From assembly GCA_030150505.1 (NCBI GenBank), contig JASLFS010000017.1, forward strand, positions 1 to 64,000: 64,000 nt of DNA, given 5' to 3'. The stretch comes from Vitreoscilla sp. (GTDB lineage Bacteria; Pseudomonadota; Gammaproteobacteria; Burkholderiales; Neisseriaceae). This document shows positions 52,185 through 60,734 of this stretch, piece after piece; the first letter of the stretch is position 1; every line of letters begins with the position of its first letter. Under the pieces are notes generated by a model. That model was not told the DNA's origin. It saw only the letters and a list, made by a program, of their open reading frames with translations, and did no database searches. A program made the translations under genes and the position numbers.

Positions 52185-53534
52185 ATGTCATCCAACAAAT
52201 CAAAGCAATCTTTACAAACAACAACCCAAGAGGATGAATTACTTTTATCTTCACCGTTACCAGATAATCAAACCACATGGCAAAAAATATTCAGCTATAA
52301 AATGATGCTGTGCATTTTCATGGGTTTCAGTTCTGGCATGCCTTTATTCTTTTTAATCAATTTAGTTCCCGCATGGTTAAGAACAGAAGGCATATCACTC
52401 ACAATCATTGCCGCCCTGTCAGCCATACAATTTCCTTATACCATCAAGTTTTTATGGGCTCCTGCAGTTGACCGTTTTTCATTACTGCCATTTTTAGGGC
52501 GAAGAAGAAGCTGGATGTTGGTTTCACAAATTGGCTTAGTGATTTTTTTATTGTGCTATGCTTTTCTAAACCCCCATCGTGATATGTCTCTCGTCCTCGG
52601 TTTATCTTTTCTAGTGTGCCTATTTTCCGCCACACAAGACATTGTGATTGATGCTTATCGTCGTGAAATTCTGAATGACAATGAACTTGGCCTAGGTAAT
52701 GCAATTCATGTGAATGCATATCGTTTATCTGCTTTAATCCCTGGCTCATTATCTCTTATCTTATCGGATGTTGTGAGCTGGTTTTGGGTGTTTGTAATCA
52801 CTGCTTTATTTATGCTTCCTGGCATTATATTCAGCTTATTTTTAGCCAAAGAACCTCGCGTAGAAGCCACTAAAGCTCGCTCATTATTTGATACTGTTAT
52901 CTTGCCATTCAAAGAGTTTTTCACTAGAAAAGGCATTTCTGGCGCCCTGCTGGTCTTGTTATTTATTTTCCTATACAAACTAGGCGATAGCATGGCAACA
53001 GCATTGTTAACGCCATTTTATCTTGATATAGGCTTTAGCAAATCCCACATTGGCTTCATCGCGAAGAATGCAGGATTATGGCCGGCTATTGTTTTTGGCA
53101 TTGTGGGTGGCGTCTGGATGCTAAAAATTGGCATTAATAAAGCATTGTGGCTATTTGGATTTGTTCAATTAATTACGATTTTAGGCTTTGTTTGGCTATC
53201 ATCATTTGGGCATTTTGATGTGATTACCAGCAAAGAGTTATGGATATTGGCTCTTGTTGTTGGTGCAGAATATACCGGTGTTGGCTTAGGAACCGCTGCA
53301 TTTGTAGCCTTTATTGCTAGGGAAACTAATCCAGCCTTTACGGCGACACAATTGGCTTTATTAACCAGCTTATCCGCAGTTCCGCGCACGTTTATCAATG
53401 CATTCACAGGCAAAATAATCGAAAACATTGGCTACACACCATTTTTCTGGTGCTGCTTCTTTTTGGCTATTCCTGGTATGTTATTACTATTTAAAGTTGC
53501 CCCATGGAATGGTGAAAAAACCAAATCTGCTTAA
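52185..53534 (+). CDS. ampG: Muropeptide permease AmpG
   Basis: 449 residues, MFS with about 12-14 helices and AmpG hallmarks (GFSSGMPLFFLINLVPAWLRTEGISL near 45-70; KFLWAPAVDRFSLPFLGRRRSWM near 88-113). It imports anhydromuropeptides for peptidoglycan recycling. In Neisseria loss of AmpG raises release of peptidoglycan monomers (family knowledge). Monocistronic; converges with mlaC. Confidence 0.93.
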   Translation: MSSNKSKQSLQTTTQEDELLLSSPLPDNQTTWQKIFSYKMMLCIFMGFSSGMPLFFLINLVPAWLRTEGISLTIIAALSAIQFPYTIKFLWAPAVDRFSLLPFLGRRRSWMLVSQIGLVIFLLCYAFLNPHRDMSLVLGLSFLVCLFSATQDIVIDAYRREILNDNELGLGNAIHVNAYRLSALIPGSLSLILSDVVSWFWVFVITALFMLPGIIFSLFLAKEPRVEATKARSLFDTVILPFKEFFTRKGISGALLVLLFIFLYKLGDSMATALLTPFYLDIGFSKSHIGFIAKNAGLWPAIVFGIVGGVWMLKIGINKALWLFGFVQLITILGFVWLSSFGHFDVITSKELWILALVVGAEYTGVGLGTAAFVAFIARETNPAFTATQLALLTSLSAVPRTFINAFTGKIIENIGYTPFFWCCFFLAIPGMLLLFKVAPWNGEKTKSA

Positions 53535-53537
53535 ACA

Positions 53538-53564
53538 AAAAAAGCTGCCATTGGCAGCTTTTTT
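53538..53564. terminator. Bidirectional terminator between ampG and mlaC
   Basis: AAAAAAGCTGCC, loop ATT, GGCAGCTTTTTT; A- and T-runs serve both converging genes. Confidence 0.93.
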
Positions 53565-53585
53565 ATTGATTTAATTAAAATAAAA

Positions 53586-54182
53586 TTAATCTACTTTTTT
53601 AATGGTTTTATTACGCAAATCAGCAATCAAACCATCAATGCCTTTTTGACGAATAATTTCTTGGAATTGATTACGATAAACCGTTACCAAGCTAGCGCCT
53701 TCAACACGAATATTATAAATCTTATAAACATTACCAACTTTGTACATTTGATATTCAACTTGGTATTTTTGATTTTTCTTGGTCAAAATTTCAGTCGCTA
53801 CCGTTACTTTAGTGGTGCCTTGTGTTTTATTCAAAATTTTAACTTGTGCGCCTTCACCTGCTATCACGGCAGATTTTGCGTACATAGAAATAATCATGTC
53901 TTTAAATGAACTAATAAAATCATTTTTTTGCTGTGGTGTAAAATTACGCCATGGTAATCCAACGGACAGTGCCGCAATTCGTTGGTAATCTAAATACTGA
54001 TCACCATATTTTTCTAAACGATTAATTTTCTGGTCAGCGCTCATTGATTTGTTATTCATGATACTTAAAACAGTATCAACATTTTGGCGCATTTGAACAT
54101 CTGCTGGATGCGTATTAGCCATTACCCAGCTCGCCATCAATAACAGATAACCAGTAATCACAAATTTCAACAAATGCTTCAT
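53586..54182 (-). CDS. mlaC: Periplasmic phospholipid-binding protein MlaC (Ttg2D)
   Basis: 198 residues with a signal peptide (MKHLLKFVITGYLLLMASWVMA) and the MlaC/Ttg2D body (YQRIAALSVGLPWRNFTPQQKNDFISSFKDMIISMYAKS ... VYRNQFQEIIRQKGIDGLIADL). MlaC carries phospholipid between MlaA and the MlaFEDB complex. The ATG at 54182 has AAAGGA upstream; a frame from 54206 adds eight residues. No mlaFEDB genes are in the window; so it is either an orphan or a paralogue. Confidence 0.88.
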   Translation of the reverse strand: MKHLLKFVITGYLLLMASWVMANTHPADVQMRQNVDTVLSIMNNKSMSADQKINRLEKYGDQYLDYQRIAALSVGLPWRNFTPQQKNDFISSFKDMIISMYAKSAVIAGEGAQVKILNKTQGTTKVTVATEILTKKNQKYQVEYQMYKVGNVYKIYNIRVEGASLVTVYRNQFQEIIRQKGIDGLIADLRNKTIKKVD

Positions 54183-54683
54183 GTAAAATCCTTTTTTCCG
54201 AAACAATTAACTAGCCAACTTTGATATAAAAAATCCCATATCATTGTAAAGCTAATTGATGAATATCTTTTTCATCTTTGCTTAATATAACATCATCCAC
54301 CATTGCATGCATTCCTTAGGCAATAATGGCACTTTGCACTTGCATATTTCAAATTGATCAAAGATAGGCTGCTATCACATCAATAATCATTTAAATACAA
54401 TCATCGCTTTATTTTAGTCAAACCATTAGTTAGAACAAAATCTCATCTTTTATCCTAATTCTTAAATGACATCCATTGATAACCTATTTAACAGCTTGTT
54501 GTATCAATCTAACAATTCATTTCCAATAAATCGCTCGATGTTGTTGCTGTGCGTACTTTACAATGATAAGTCACGTTTTTTTACTATCTCAAATCATATC
54601 CAACCCAATTTTTGCTACAAAAATTATCGTATTTAAGGTGAGAATTATTTAACTGTCTAGCATAAACGATTCACTCTTTTCTC

Positions 54684-54713
54684 TTGACCGCCCATTCCTA
54701 GGCTCAGTATTAT
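54684..54713 (+). promoter_or_regulatory. Promoter of the MFS exporter gene
   Basis: TTGACC (54684-54689), 18-base spacer, TATTAT (54708-54713). Directly followed by the Fur-like box. Confidence 0.7.
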
Positions 54714-54728
54714 TGAGAATAATTATCA
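54714..54728. promoter_or_regulatory. Fur box (7-1-7 type)
   Basis: TGAGAAT-A-ATTATCA matches the TGATAAT-N-ATTATCA Fur motif at 13 of 14 positions. It starts at the base after the -10 box, over the expected transcription start, so iron-loaded Fur should block this promoter. Confidence 0.65.
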
Positions 54729-54732
54729 TCTA

Positions 54733-56118
54733 ATGGTTAAACACATGGCAAAAATCAATCAATCAGCCAATTCCAGATTCGGCGTCCTTGCTGCTATTTA
54801 CCTCAGTACCTTCATTTGCTTAATTGATTTAAGTAGTGTGAATTTAGCGTTAAGTGTTATCCAAGAACAAATGAACAGCCCCATGTCTCAATTGCAATGG
54901 ATTATTGATAGCTATGCTTTATGCATGAGTGGATTAATGCTTGCGGTAGGTCCATTAAGCAATCGCATTGGACGAAAAACCATGTGGCTAATTGGCATTG
55001 CTATCTTTACTATTGGCTCTGCTTGGTGTGCTCTGGCACCTAATTTCACACAACTATTATTAGGACGAGTTATTCAAGGCATTGCTGGCGCCATTTTAAT
55101 TCCATCAGCTTTAACCATTCTCATGAATGCTTTTACAAATCCTGCAGAACGTGGCCGGGTTATTGGTAGTTGGAGTTCATTTAGCGCTTTAGCATTGGTG
55201 ACTGGTCCACTCATTGGTGGTTTACTGGTACATTATTTTGGCTGGCAAAGTATTTTTTGGATTAACTTGCCCATCGGCATGATAGCTTTTTATTGGGGTT
55301 TTCGATTTATTAAACAAGATGCAGACAGACAAGCTGTTATTTTTGATTATGTTGGTTTGCTGCTAAGCACTTTAAGCATTGTAAGCTTAACCTACACATT
55401 GATTATGGTAGCGGAGCCGGAGCAACGCAGTTGGGTTATCTTTTCAGCATTGATCTTTATCATCAGTTTATGCACATTTATCCAACAACAAAAATGTTGC
55501 CGATATGCTTTACTGCCAAAACACTTATTAAAAAACCGTGATTTTATTGCCTATAATGCCGCATCTTTGATTTTAGGCTTATGTGGTTACAGTATATTAT
55601 TTGTGTTTGCTATTTTTTATCAGGATATCGCCGACTTTTCAGCGGCTGCTGCTGGCTGGTTAATTGCACCATTGTTTCTAGCACAAGCCATTATGTCGAC
55701 CATCTTTGGTAAAATTCAAACACGTTTTACACCGCATAGATTACTCAAATGGGGCTATGTGATGTCTGGCCTAGCAATGATGACAATTTTAACTTTCCAT
55801 GCCCAAACACCCATTTGGGTATTTATTGTCCTAAGTGCTTTGTTGGGTGGCGCTTTAGGTTTGGTTATTCCTGCGTCTAGTTTACTCGTTATGCAAAGCG
55901 TTTCTTCTGCTGATGCCAATATTACATCAGCCATCATGAATACTTTACGACAAACAGGCATGACACTGGGAATTGCAATCTTTGGTAGCGTTATGGCGAT
56001 GGTTGGCGATACTTTCAACCCAACAACAGGGTTTCATGCAGCAATTTTATTGGCAGGCTGCCTTCTATTGATTTTTGGTGTGTTTTTAATACTTAGAAAA
56101 CAGCCAGCTATTTCATAA
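54733..56118 (+). CDS. MFS transporter, DHA2 (EmrB/QacA) type
   Basis: 461 residues and about 14 transmembrane helices. Motif A GPLSNRIGRKTMWLIG near 75-90 and motif C-like GLVTGPLIGGLLVHYFGWQSIFWINLPIG near 153-181 place it in the proton-driven drug/siderophore exporter group. The Fur-like box on its promoter suggests an iron-related export role, for example a siderophore or metal-chelate. No siderophore synthesis genes are in the window. Start at 54733 or 54745 (second Met); no clear RBS. Confidence 0.82.
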   Translation: MVKHMAKINQSANSRFGVLAAIYLSTFICLIDLSSVNLALSVIQEQMNSPMSQLQWIIDSYALCMSGLMLAVGPLSNRIGRKTMWLIGIAIFTIGSAWCALAPNFTQLLLGRVIQGIAGAILIPSALTILMNAFTNPAERGRVIGSWSSFSALALVTGPLIGGLLVHYFGWQSIFWINLPIGMIAFYWGFRFIKQDADRQAVIFDYVGLLLSTLSIVSLTYTLIMVAEPEQRSWVIFSALIFIISLCTFIQQQKCCRYALLPKHLLKNRDFIAYNAASLILGLCGYSILFVFAIFYQDIADFSAAAAGWLIAPLFLAQAIMSTIFGKIQTRFTPHRLLKWGYVMSGLAMMTILTFHAQTPIWVFIVLSALLGGALGLVIPASSLLVMQSVSSADANITSAIMNTLRQTGMTLGIAIFGSVMAMVGDTFNPTTGFHAAILLAGCLLLIFGVFLILRKQPAIS

Positions 56119-56700
56119 CAAGCTTTTTTGCAAAACAGCTTTAACAGGTGCAAATGCACAGCGATGTTCTGGCAATGCACCTAATGAAGACAATGCAGCT
56201 AAGTGCATTTTAGTACCGTAGCCTTTGTGCTGAGCAAAACCATATTCAGGATGCAATTTATCTAAGGCATACATTTGTGCATCACGACTGGTTTTCGCCA
56301 AAATGGATGCCGCTGAAATGCAAGCATGCTTCAAATCACCTTTTACAACCGCTTCAGCTGCTATTGATAAGTCTTTAGGAACCCGATTTCCATCAATTAA
56401 GACGCTTTCAGGCAGCCTATCTAATCCATCAATGGCTCGCTTCATGGCTAACATCGTCGCATGTAAAATATTAAGCTTCTCAATTTCCACAACAGTTGCT
56501 TCAGCCACACAATATGCAATTGCTTGCTCTTTAATCAAAACAGCCAAAGCATCTCGTTTCTTTTCAGACAATTTTTTCGAATCCGTTAAGCCAGGCAAGT
56601 CATATGTTTCAGGCAAAATAACAGCCGCTGCAAATACACTCCCAACTAATGGTCCTCGACCAGCTTCATCTACACCTGCGACTAATTGATTATTTTTCAT
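56113..56700 (-). CDS. rnhB: Ribonuclease HII
   Basis: 195 residues. Begins AGVDEAGRGPLVG, the conserved acidic-residue region, with further catalytic acids in the ELEKLNILHATMLAMKRA and AEAVVKGD segments. It cleaves RNA in RNA-DNA hybrids and single ribonucleotides. Overlaps lpxB by 11 bases. Contains an exact uptake sequence at 56407-56418. Its 3' end overlaps the tail of the opposing MFS gene by 6 bases. Confidence 0.95.
   Translation of the reverse strand: MKNNQLVAGVDEAGRGPLVGSVFAAAVILPETYDLPGLTDSKKLSEKKRDALAVLIKEQAIAYCVAEATVVEIEKLNILHATMLAMKRAIDGLDRLPESVLIDGNRVPKDLSIAAEAVVKGDLKHACISAASILAKTSRDAQMYALDKLHPEYGFAQHKGYGTKMHLAALSSLGALPEHRCAFAPVKAVLQKSLL
56407..56418 (-). repeat. DNA uptake sequence (exact)
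   Basis: TTCAGGCAGCCT on the plus strand (AGGCTGCCTGAA on the minus strand), inside rnhB. Confidence 0.9.
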
Positions 56701-57844
56701 GTACCCAATCCAGCACTGCTTTTGCAGCCAAATAAGAAGTATCTTGTTTTAACAACTCATGCATTGCAGTAAAATCTTGTTCAATTTGTGCTACCGCTTC
56801 TGGATTGTTATACCAATATAATAAAGCTTCTGCTAATTTTTCTGGTGTTGCATCATGTTGTAATAACTCAGGCACCGCCATTTTATTTAACAAAACATTT
56901 GGCAAACCCACAAATGGTACTTTGATTTTATTTTTAACCCACCAATATGTTAAAGCTGAAATTTTATAACTAATAACCATTGGTCGCTTACACAAAGCCA
57001 CTTCTAACGTTGCCGTACCACTGGTTACCAAAACCACATCAGATGCCACACAAGCCAAATCGGCATGCGCAGATAACAACTGTACCGGAAGTCCTTGATA
57101 CTCAGCTTTTTCTAATAACTCAATAACTTTTTCTCGCGTCGCCGCCGTCGCAACAGGCAACAAAAATTTTGCTTGCGGATACTGTTCATGAATAATCCGA
57201 GCAGCTTGAAAAAATATAGGCGCCATATATTCAATTTCACTGACACGGCTGCCCGGCATCAAGGTGAAAATAGGCACATCGCACTCTAATTTTAAGCGCT
57301 CACGCATACTTTCCTTGTTCACAACAACAGGCATTGTTTGCGCTAATGGATGCCCTACATAAGTCGCTCGACCACCAGCTTTCTCATATAACTCAGGCTC
57401 CATCGGAAACAAACACAAAACCTCATCAACTTCTTTGACGATTTTATGCACTCGTTCTTGACGCCAAGCCCAAATAGAAGGACTCACATAATGAATGGTT
57501 TTGATGCCTTCAGCTTTTAACTTTTTGGCAACACCCAAATTAAAATCAGGTGCATCAATTCCAATAAAAACATCAGGACGAATCCGTTTCATTTCATGAA
57601 TCAAGCCCTTGCGAATGGCTAATATTTCAGGCAACCGACGGATAACTTCCACAAAGCCACGAACAGCCAGCTTCTCTTGCTCAAACAAACTTTCACAGCC
57701 CAATGCCTTCATTTTCGGCCCAGCAATACCAACAAACCGAATAGCTGGATATTGCTGTCGCAAAGCTTCAATTAAATGAGCGCCCAAAGTATCGCCAGAA
57801 GCTTCGCCAACACTAATCGCAATGGTTAGTAATTTTTCTGACAT
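56690..57844 (-). CDS. lpxB: Lipid-A-disaccharide synthase
   Basis: 384 residues. N-terminal SVGEASGDTLGAHLIEALR and FIGIDAPDFNLGVAKKLK, plus TSGTATLEVALCKRPMVISYK, are LpxB signatures. It joins UDP-diacylglucosamine and lipid X to the disaccharide. Separated from lpxA by a hairpin terminator (57863-57889), so lpxB-rnhB may be partly uncoupled from the upstream operon. Confidence 0.96.
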   Translation of the reverse strand: MSEKLLTIAISVGEASGDTLGAHLIEALRQQYPAIRFVGIAGPKMKALGCESLFEQEKLAVRGFVEVIRRLPEILAIRKGLIHEMKRIRPDVFIGIDAPDFNLGVAKKLKAEGIKTIHYVSPSIWAWRQERVHKIVKEVDEVLCLFPMEPELYEKAGGRATYVGHPLAQTMPVVVNKESMRERLKLECDVPIFTLMPGSRVSEIEYMAPIFFQAARIIHEQYPQAKFLLPVATAATREKVIELLEKAEYQGLPVQLLSAHADLACVASDVVLVTSGTATLEVALCKRPMVISYKISALTYWWVKNKIKVPFVGLPNVLLNKMAVPELLQHDATPEKLAEALLYWYNNPEAVAQIEQDFTAMHELLKQDTSYLAAKAVLDWVHEK

Positions 57845-57862
57845 TCAATAACCTTTATCAAT

Positions 57863-57889
57863 AAAAAAAGCCTAAACAAGTTAGGCTTT
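57863..57889 (-). terminator. Terminator after lpxA
   Basis: 9-bp stem AAAGCCTAA/TTAGGCTTT with a 5-base loop, A-run on the plus strand at 57863-57869. Confidence 0.8.
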
Positions 57890-57911
57890 CCAATGAATCT
57901 TACCATGCCTT

Positions 57912-58688
57912 TTATCGAATCACACCGCGTGTAGATTTCGCAAAAAAATCAGCAAACAATTCCAATTCGGAAGCAGAAGAACTTAAAGCCACAATTTTTT
58001 CTTTCGCCTCATCGTAGCTCAAACCCTGACGATACAAAGTTTTATAAACATTCTTAATATTATTAATCTGCTCATTGGTAAAACCACGACGACGCAAACC
58101 AACGCTATTTAAGCCAGCAGGCTCAGCTCGGTAACCAGCGGCCATGACATATGGAGGAACATCCTTATGTACGCCAGCAGCAAAAGCTGTCATTGAGTGG
58201 TCACCCAAAATACAAAACTGGTGAATCAACGAAAAACCACCCAAAATAACCCAATCACCAATCGTTACATGACCAGCCAAAGAAGCATTGTTCGCAAAAA
58301 TTGTATGATTTCCCACCACGCAATCATGTGCTAAATGCACATATGCCATAATCCAATTATCATCACCAATGCGTGTTTCGCCAATGCCAGTAACTGTACC
58401 CAAATTAAAAGTACAGAATTCACGGATGGTATTGTTATTACCAATAATCAATTGTGTTGGCTCATCAAGATATTTCTTATCTTGCGGAATAGCCCCCAAC
58501 GAAGCAAATTGAAAAATTCGATTACCTTCGCCAATTGTCGTATGTCCCTCAATAACAACATGAGGACCAATTTTCGTATTCGCACCAACTTTCACATTGG
58601 GTCCAACCACGCTATAAGGTCCAACCTCTACAGAACTGTCTAATTCTGCTTTAGGATCAATAATAGCGGTTGAGTGAATCAAACTCAT
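57912..58688 (-). CDS. lpxA: UDP-N-acetylglucosamine acyltransferase
   Basis: 258 residues. Left-handed beta-helix hexapeptide repeats (about 1-185) with the catalytic His region VLGGFSLIHQFCILGDHSMTAFAAGVHKDVPPY. Transfers 3-hydroxyacyl from ACP to UDP-GlcNAc, the first step of lipid A. 27 bp after fabZ. Confidence 0.96.
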   Translation of the reverse strand: MSLIHSTAIIDPKAELDSSVEVGPYSVVGPNVKVGANTKIGPHVVIEGHTTIGEGNRIFQFASLGAIPQDKKYLDEPTQLIIGNNNTIREFCTFNLGTVTGIGETRIGDDNWIMAYVHLAHDCVVGNHTIFANNASLAGHVTIGDWVILGGFSLIHQFCILGDHSMTAFAAGVHKDVPPYVMAAGYRAEPAGLNSVGLRRRGFTNEQINNIKNVYKTLYRQGLSYDEAKEKIVALSSSASELELFADFFAKSTRGVIR

Positions 58689-58715
58689 GGACTTCTCTCT
58701 TTAACACATTTTCAA

Positions 58716-59177
58716 TTACGCAGAAACTTTGCGTTTAGCACACATAATCTCTGCTTCTGCCGCAACCTGACCATCAACAGTAGCAACCGCTTTAAATTTA
58801 GCAATATCACGCTTATGCGCAAGCATTTCTACATTAAATACCAATTGGTCACCAGGAATTACTTGGCGCTTAAATCGCGCTTTATCGATACCAACAAAGA
58901 AATAAATCTCATCTTCAGCACGTCCACCCAAACTTAGGATCGACAATGTCCCCGCAGCTTGCGCCAATGCTTCAATAACCAAAACCCCTGGCATTACTGG
59001 AAACTCAGGGAAATGTCCTTGGAAAAAAGGCTCATTCATGGTCACATTTTTGAAAGCCGTAATGGTTTTATTGGGTTCAAATGCAGTCACTCTATCCAAT
59101 AACAAGAAAGGATATCTGTGTGGTAATAAAGTTTGTAAAGTTTTAGCTTCAATAGGCAATGTATATTCACAAGTCAT
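58716..59177 (-). CDS. fabZ: 3-Hydroxyacyl-ACP dehydratase
   Basis: 153 residues, hotdog fold. LPHRYPFLLLDR holds the catalytic His and VLVIEALAQAAG the catalytic Glu. It dehydrates 3-hydroxyacyl-ACP and so competes with LpxA/LpxD for the same substrate. 1 bp after lpxD. Confidence 0.96.
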   Translation of the reverse strand: MTCEYTLPIEAKTLQTLLPHRYPFLLLDRVTAFEPNKTITAFKNVTMNEPFFQGHFPEFPVMPGVLVIEALAQAAGTLSILSLGGRAEDEIYFFVGIDKARFKRQVIPGDQLVFNVEMLAHKRDIAKFKAVATVDGQVAAEAEIMCAKRKVSA

Positions 59178-59178
59178 T

Positions 59179-60219
59179 TTAATTATCCGTTTTTAAATCT
59201 GGCTCTTTAGCTTGTGACTCTAATAACTTGAGTCGTTTATTAATATCATTCAGATGACGAACATGCACTGCATTTCGCACCCAATCTTTATGCATCTGTA
59301 AAGGATAAGATGAAGCATAATGTCCAGCTTCACGGATTGAGTGGCTAACTAATGTTCCGCCACCAATAAACGTCCCGTCAGCCACCTCAATATGCCCAAC
59401 AAACATCGCTGCCCCACCAATGGTGCAGTTATCCCCAATATGTGTACTACCTGCAATGCCAGTACAACCAGCTATCACGGTATGCTGCCCAATGTGAACA
59501 TTGTGTGCAACTTGCACTAAATTATCAATTTTTGCATCTTGACGAATAATCGTGTCATTAATAGCACCACGATCAACCGTGGCATTGGCTCCAATTTCAA
59601 CATCATCCTCTAAAACCACTCTGCCAGTTTGAGGAATCTTAAACCATGCTTTTTCTGATTTATCCCAAGCCAATCCAAATCCATCTGCACCAATAACACT
59701 TCCAGAATGAACTTCTACTCGATTACCCATAACAACTTGTGGATAAATGGTCACATTTGCATGCAAAACAACGTCATCACCAAAATGACAACCATCCTCA
59801 ACCACAGTACCCGCCAAAATACGGCAATTTTCACCCAAAACCACATTCTCACCAATAACAACATTGGCTCCAATTTCACAACTATCAGGCACAGTAGCAC
59901 TCACTGCGACGGTGGCTTTAGGATGTATTTTCCCACTTGATACAACAATAGGGCTAAATATTCTTGCTACTTTAGCAAAATACAAATAAGGATCATCGGC
60001 AACAATTACCGAAGTTTGCTCTGAACGCTTAGCTAACATTTTCTCATGCAGAATAACCGCTCCTGCAGATGTATCATTAAGCTGTGAGGCATATTTAGGA
60101 TTGCTTAAAAAGCTAATTTGATTCTGAGTAGCCAAATCCAATGAAGCAACAGAAGCTACTTCATTGTCAGGGCCAATAAGTTTTCCACCTAACTGATGGA
60201 CAATTTGTGATAACAACAT
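59179..60219 (-). CDS. lpxD: UDP-3-O-(3-hydroxyacyl)glucosamine N-acyltransferase
   Basis: 346 residues: N-terminal uridine-binding domain (about 1-100) and hexapeptide-repeat beta-helix, with the conserved SVIGADGFGLAWD region and the catalytic His (VQVAHNVHIG). Third step of lipid A synthesis. Its ATG overlaps the skp stop as TAATG. Confidence 0.96.
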   Translation of the reverse strand: MLLSQIVHQLGGKLIGPDNEVASVASLDLATQNQISFLSNPKYASQLNDTSAGAVILHEKMLAKRSEQTSVIVADDPYLYFAKVARIFSPIVVSSGKIHPKATVAVSATVPDSCEIGANVVIGENVVLGENCRILAGTVVEDGCHFGDDVVLHANVTIYPQVVMGNRVEVHSGSVIGADGFGLAWDKSEKAWFKIPQTGRVVLEDDVEIGANATVDRGAINDTIIRQDAKIDNLVQVAHNVHIGQHTVIAGCTGIAGSTHIGDNCTIGGAAMFVGHIEVADGTFIGGGTLVSHSIREAGHYASSYPLQMHKDWVRNAVHVRHLNDINKRLKLLESQAKEPDLKTDN

Positions 60220-60722
60220 TATTTTTTGTTCAATAGTTTAATAACTTGGTCTGTAACATCAAATTCTTGATTAATATAAATACCATCTTGCAAAATAAAA
60301 TCATAATGACCTTGTTTTGCAACATCAATAATCACTTGATTTGCTTTTTGCTGAAAAGCCGCAAACTCTTCATTGCGTCGCAAGTTATACTCTTCCATAA
60401 AACGAGATTGAGCAGCCAAGTACTCATGATCTAACTTAGCCAATTGCATTTGTAATTTATTGACCTCAGACTTTTTAGTAAAGCCTTTTCTTGTTAGCTC
60501 TTTATGTAATTCTTGGCCTTTTTGCTCCATTGCTTCGAGCACTTTTTGCTCAGCTGCAAATTCCTGCTCTAATTTTTGTGAAATTACTCGCATTTCAACG
60601 GCTTCAAGATAAATCCGTTCTGTATTCACAAAGGCAATTCTTTGAATTTTCTCGGCAAATGCCGTCAAACTCAATCCTAACAACATACTGCACAGAACAA
60701 TTTTCTTGAATATACTTTTCAT
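60219..60722 (-). CDS. skp: Periplasmic chaperone Skp/OmpH
   Basis: About 167 residues. Signal peptide (MKSIFKKIVLCSMLLGLSLTAFA) followed by IQRIAFVNTERI and a long charged coiled-coil arm, the Skp pattern. It holds outer-membrane proteins in the periplasm for BamA. ATG at 60722 is used; a TTG four codons upstream is unlikely. Confidence 0.93.
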   Translation of the reverse strand: MKSIFKKIVLCSMLLGLSLTAFAEKIQRIAFVNTERIYLEAVEMRVISQKLEQEFAAEQKVLEAMEQKGQELHKELTRKGFTKKSEVNKLQMQLAKLDHEYLAAQSRFMEEYNLRRNEEFAAFQQKANQVIIDVAKQGHYDFILQDGIYINQEFDVTDQVIKLLNKK

Positions 60723-60734
60723 GCATTCACCCAA

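Larger units (their letters stand above)
54207..54732. other. 526-bp intergenic stretch before the MFS exporter
   Basis: Strongly AT-rich. Holds the mlaC promoter at one end and the MFS promoter and Fur-like box at the other. A 56-codon frame from about 54469 has no ribosome binding site and is not reported as a gene. No repeat or RNA was recognised in the middle. Confidence 0.5.

Noticed and set aside
54469..54639. 56-codon frame in the mlaC-MFS gap
   Set aside because: No ribosome binding site and no recognisable protein features.
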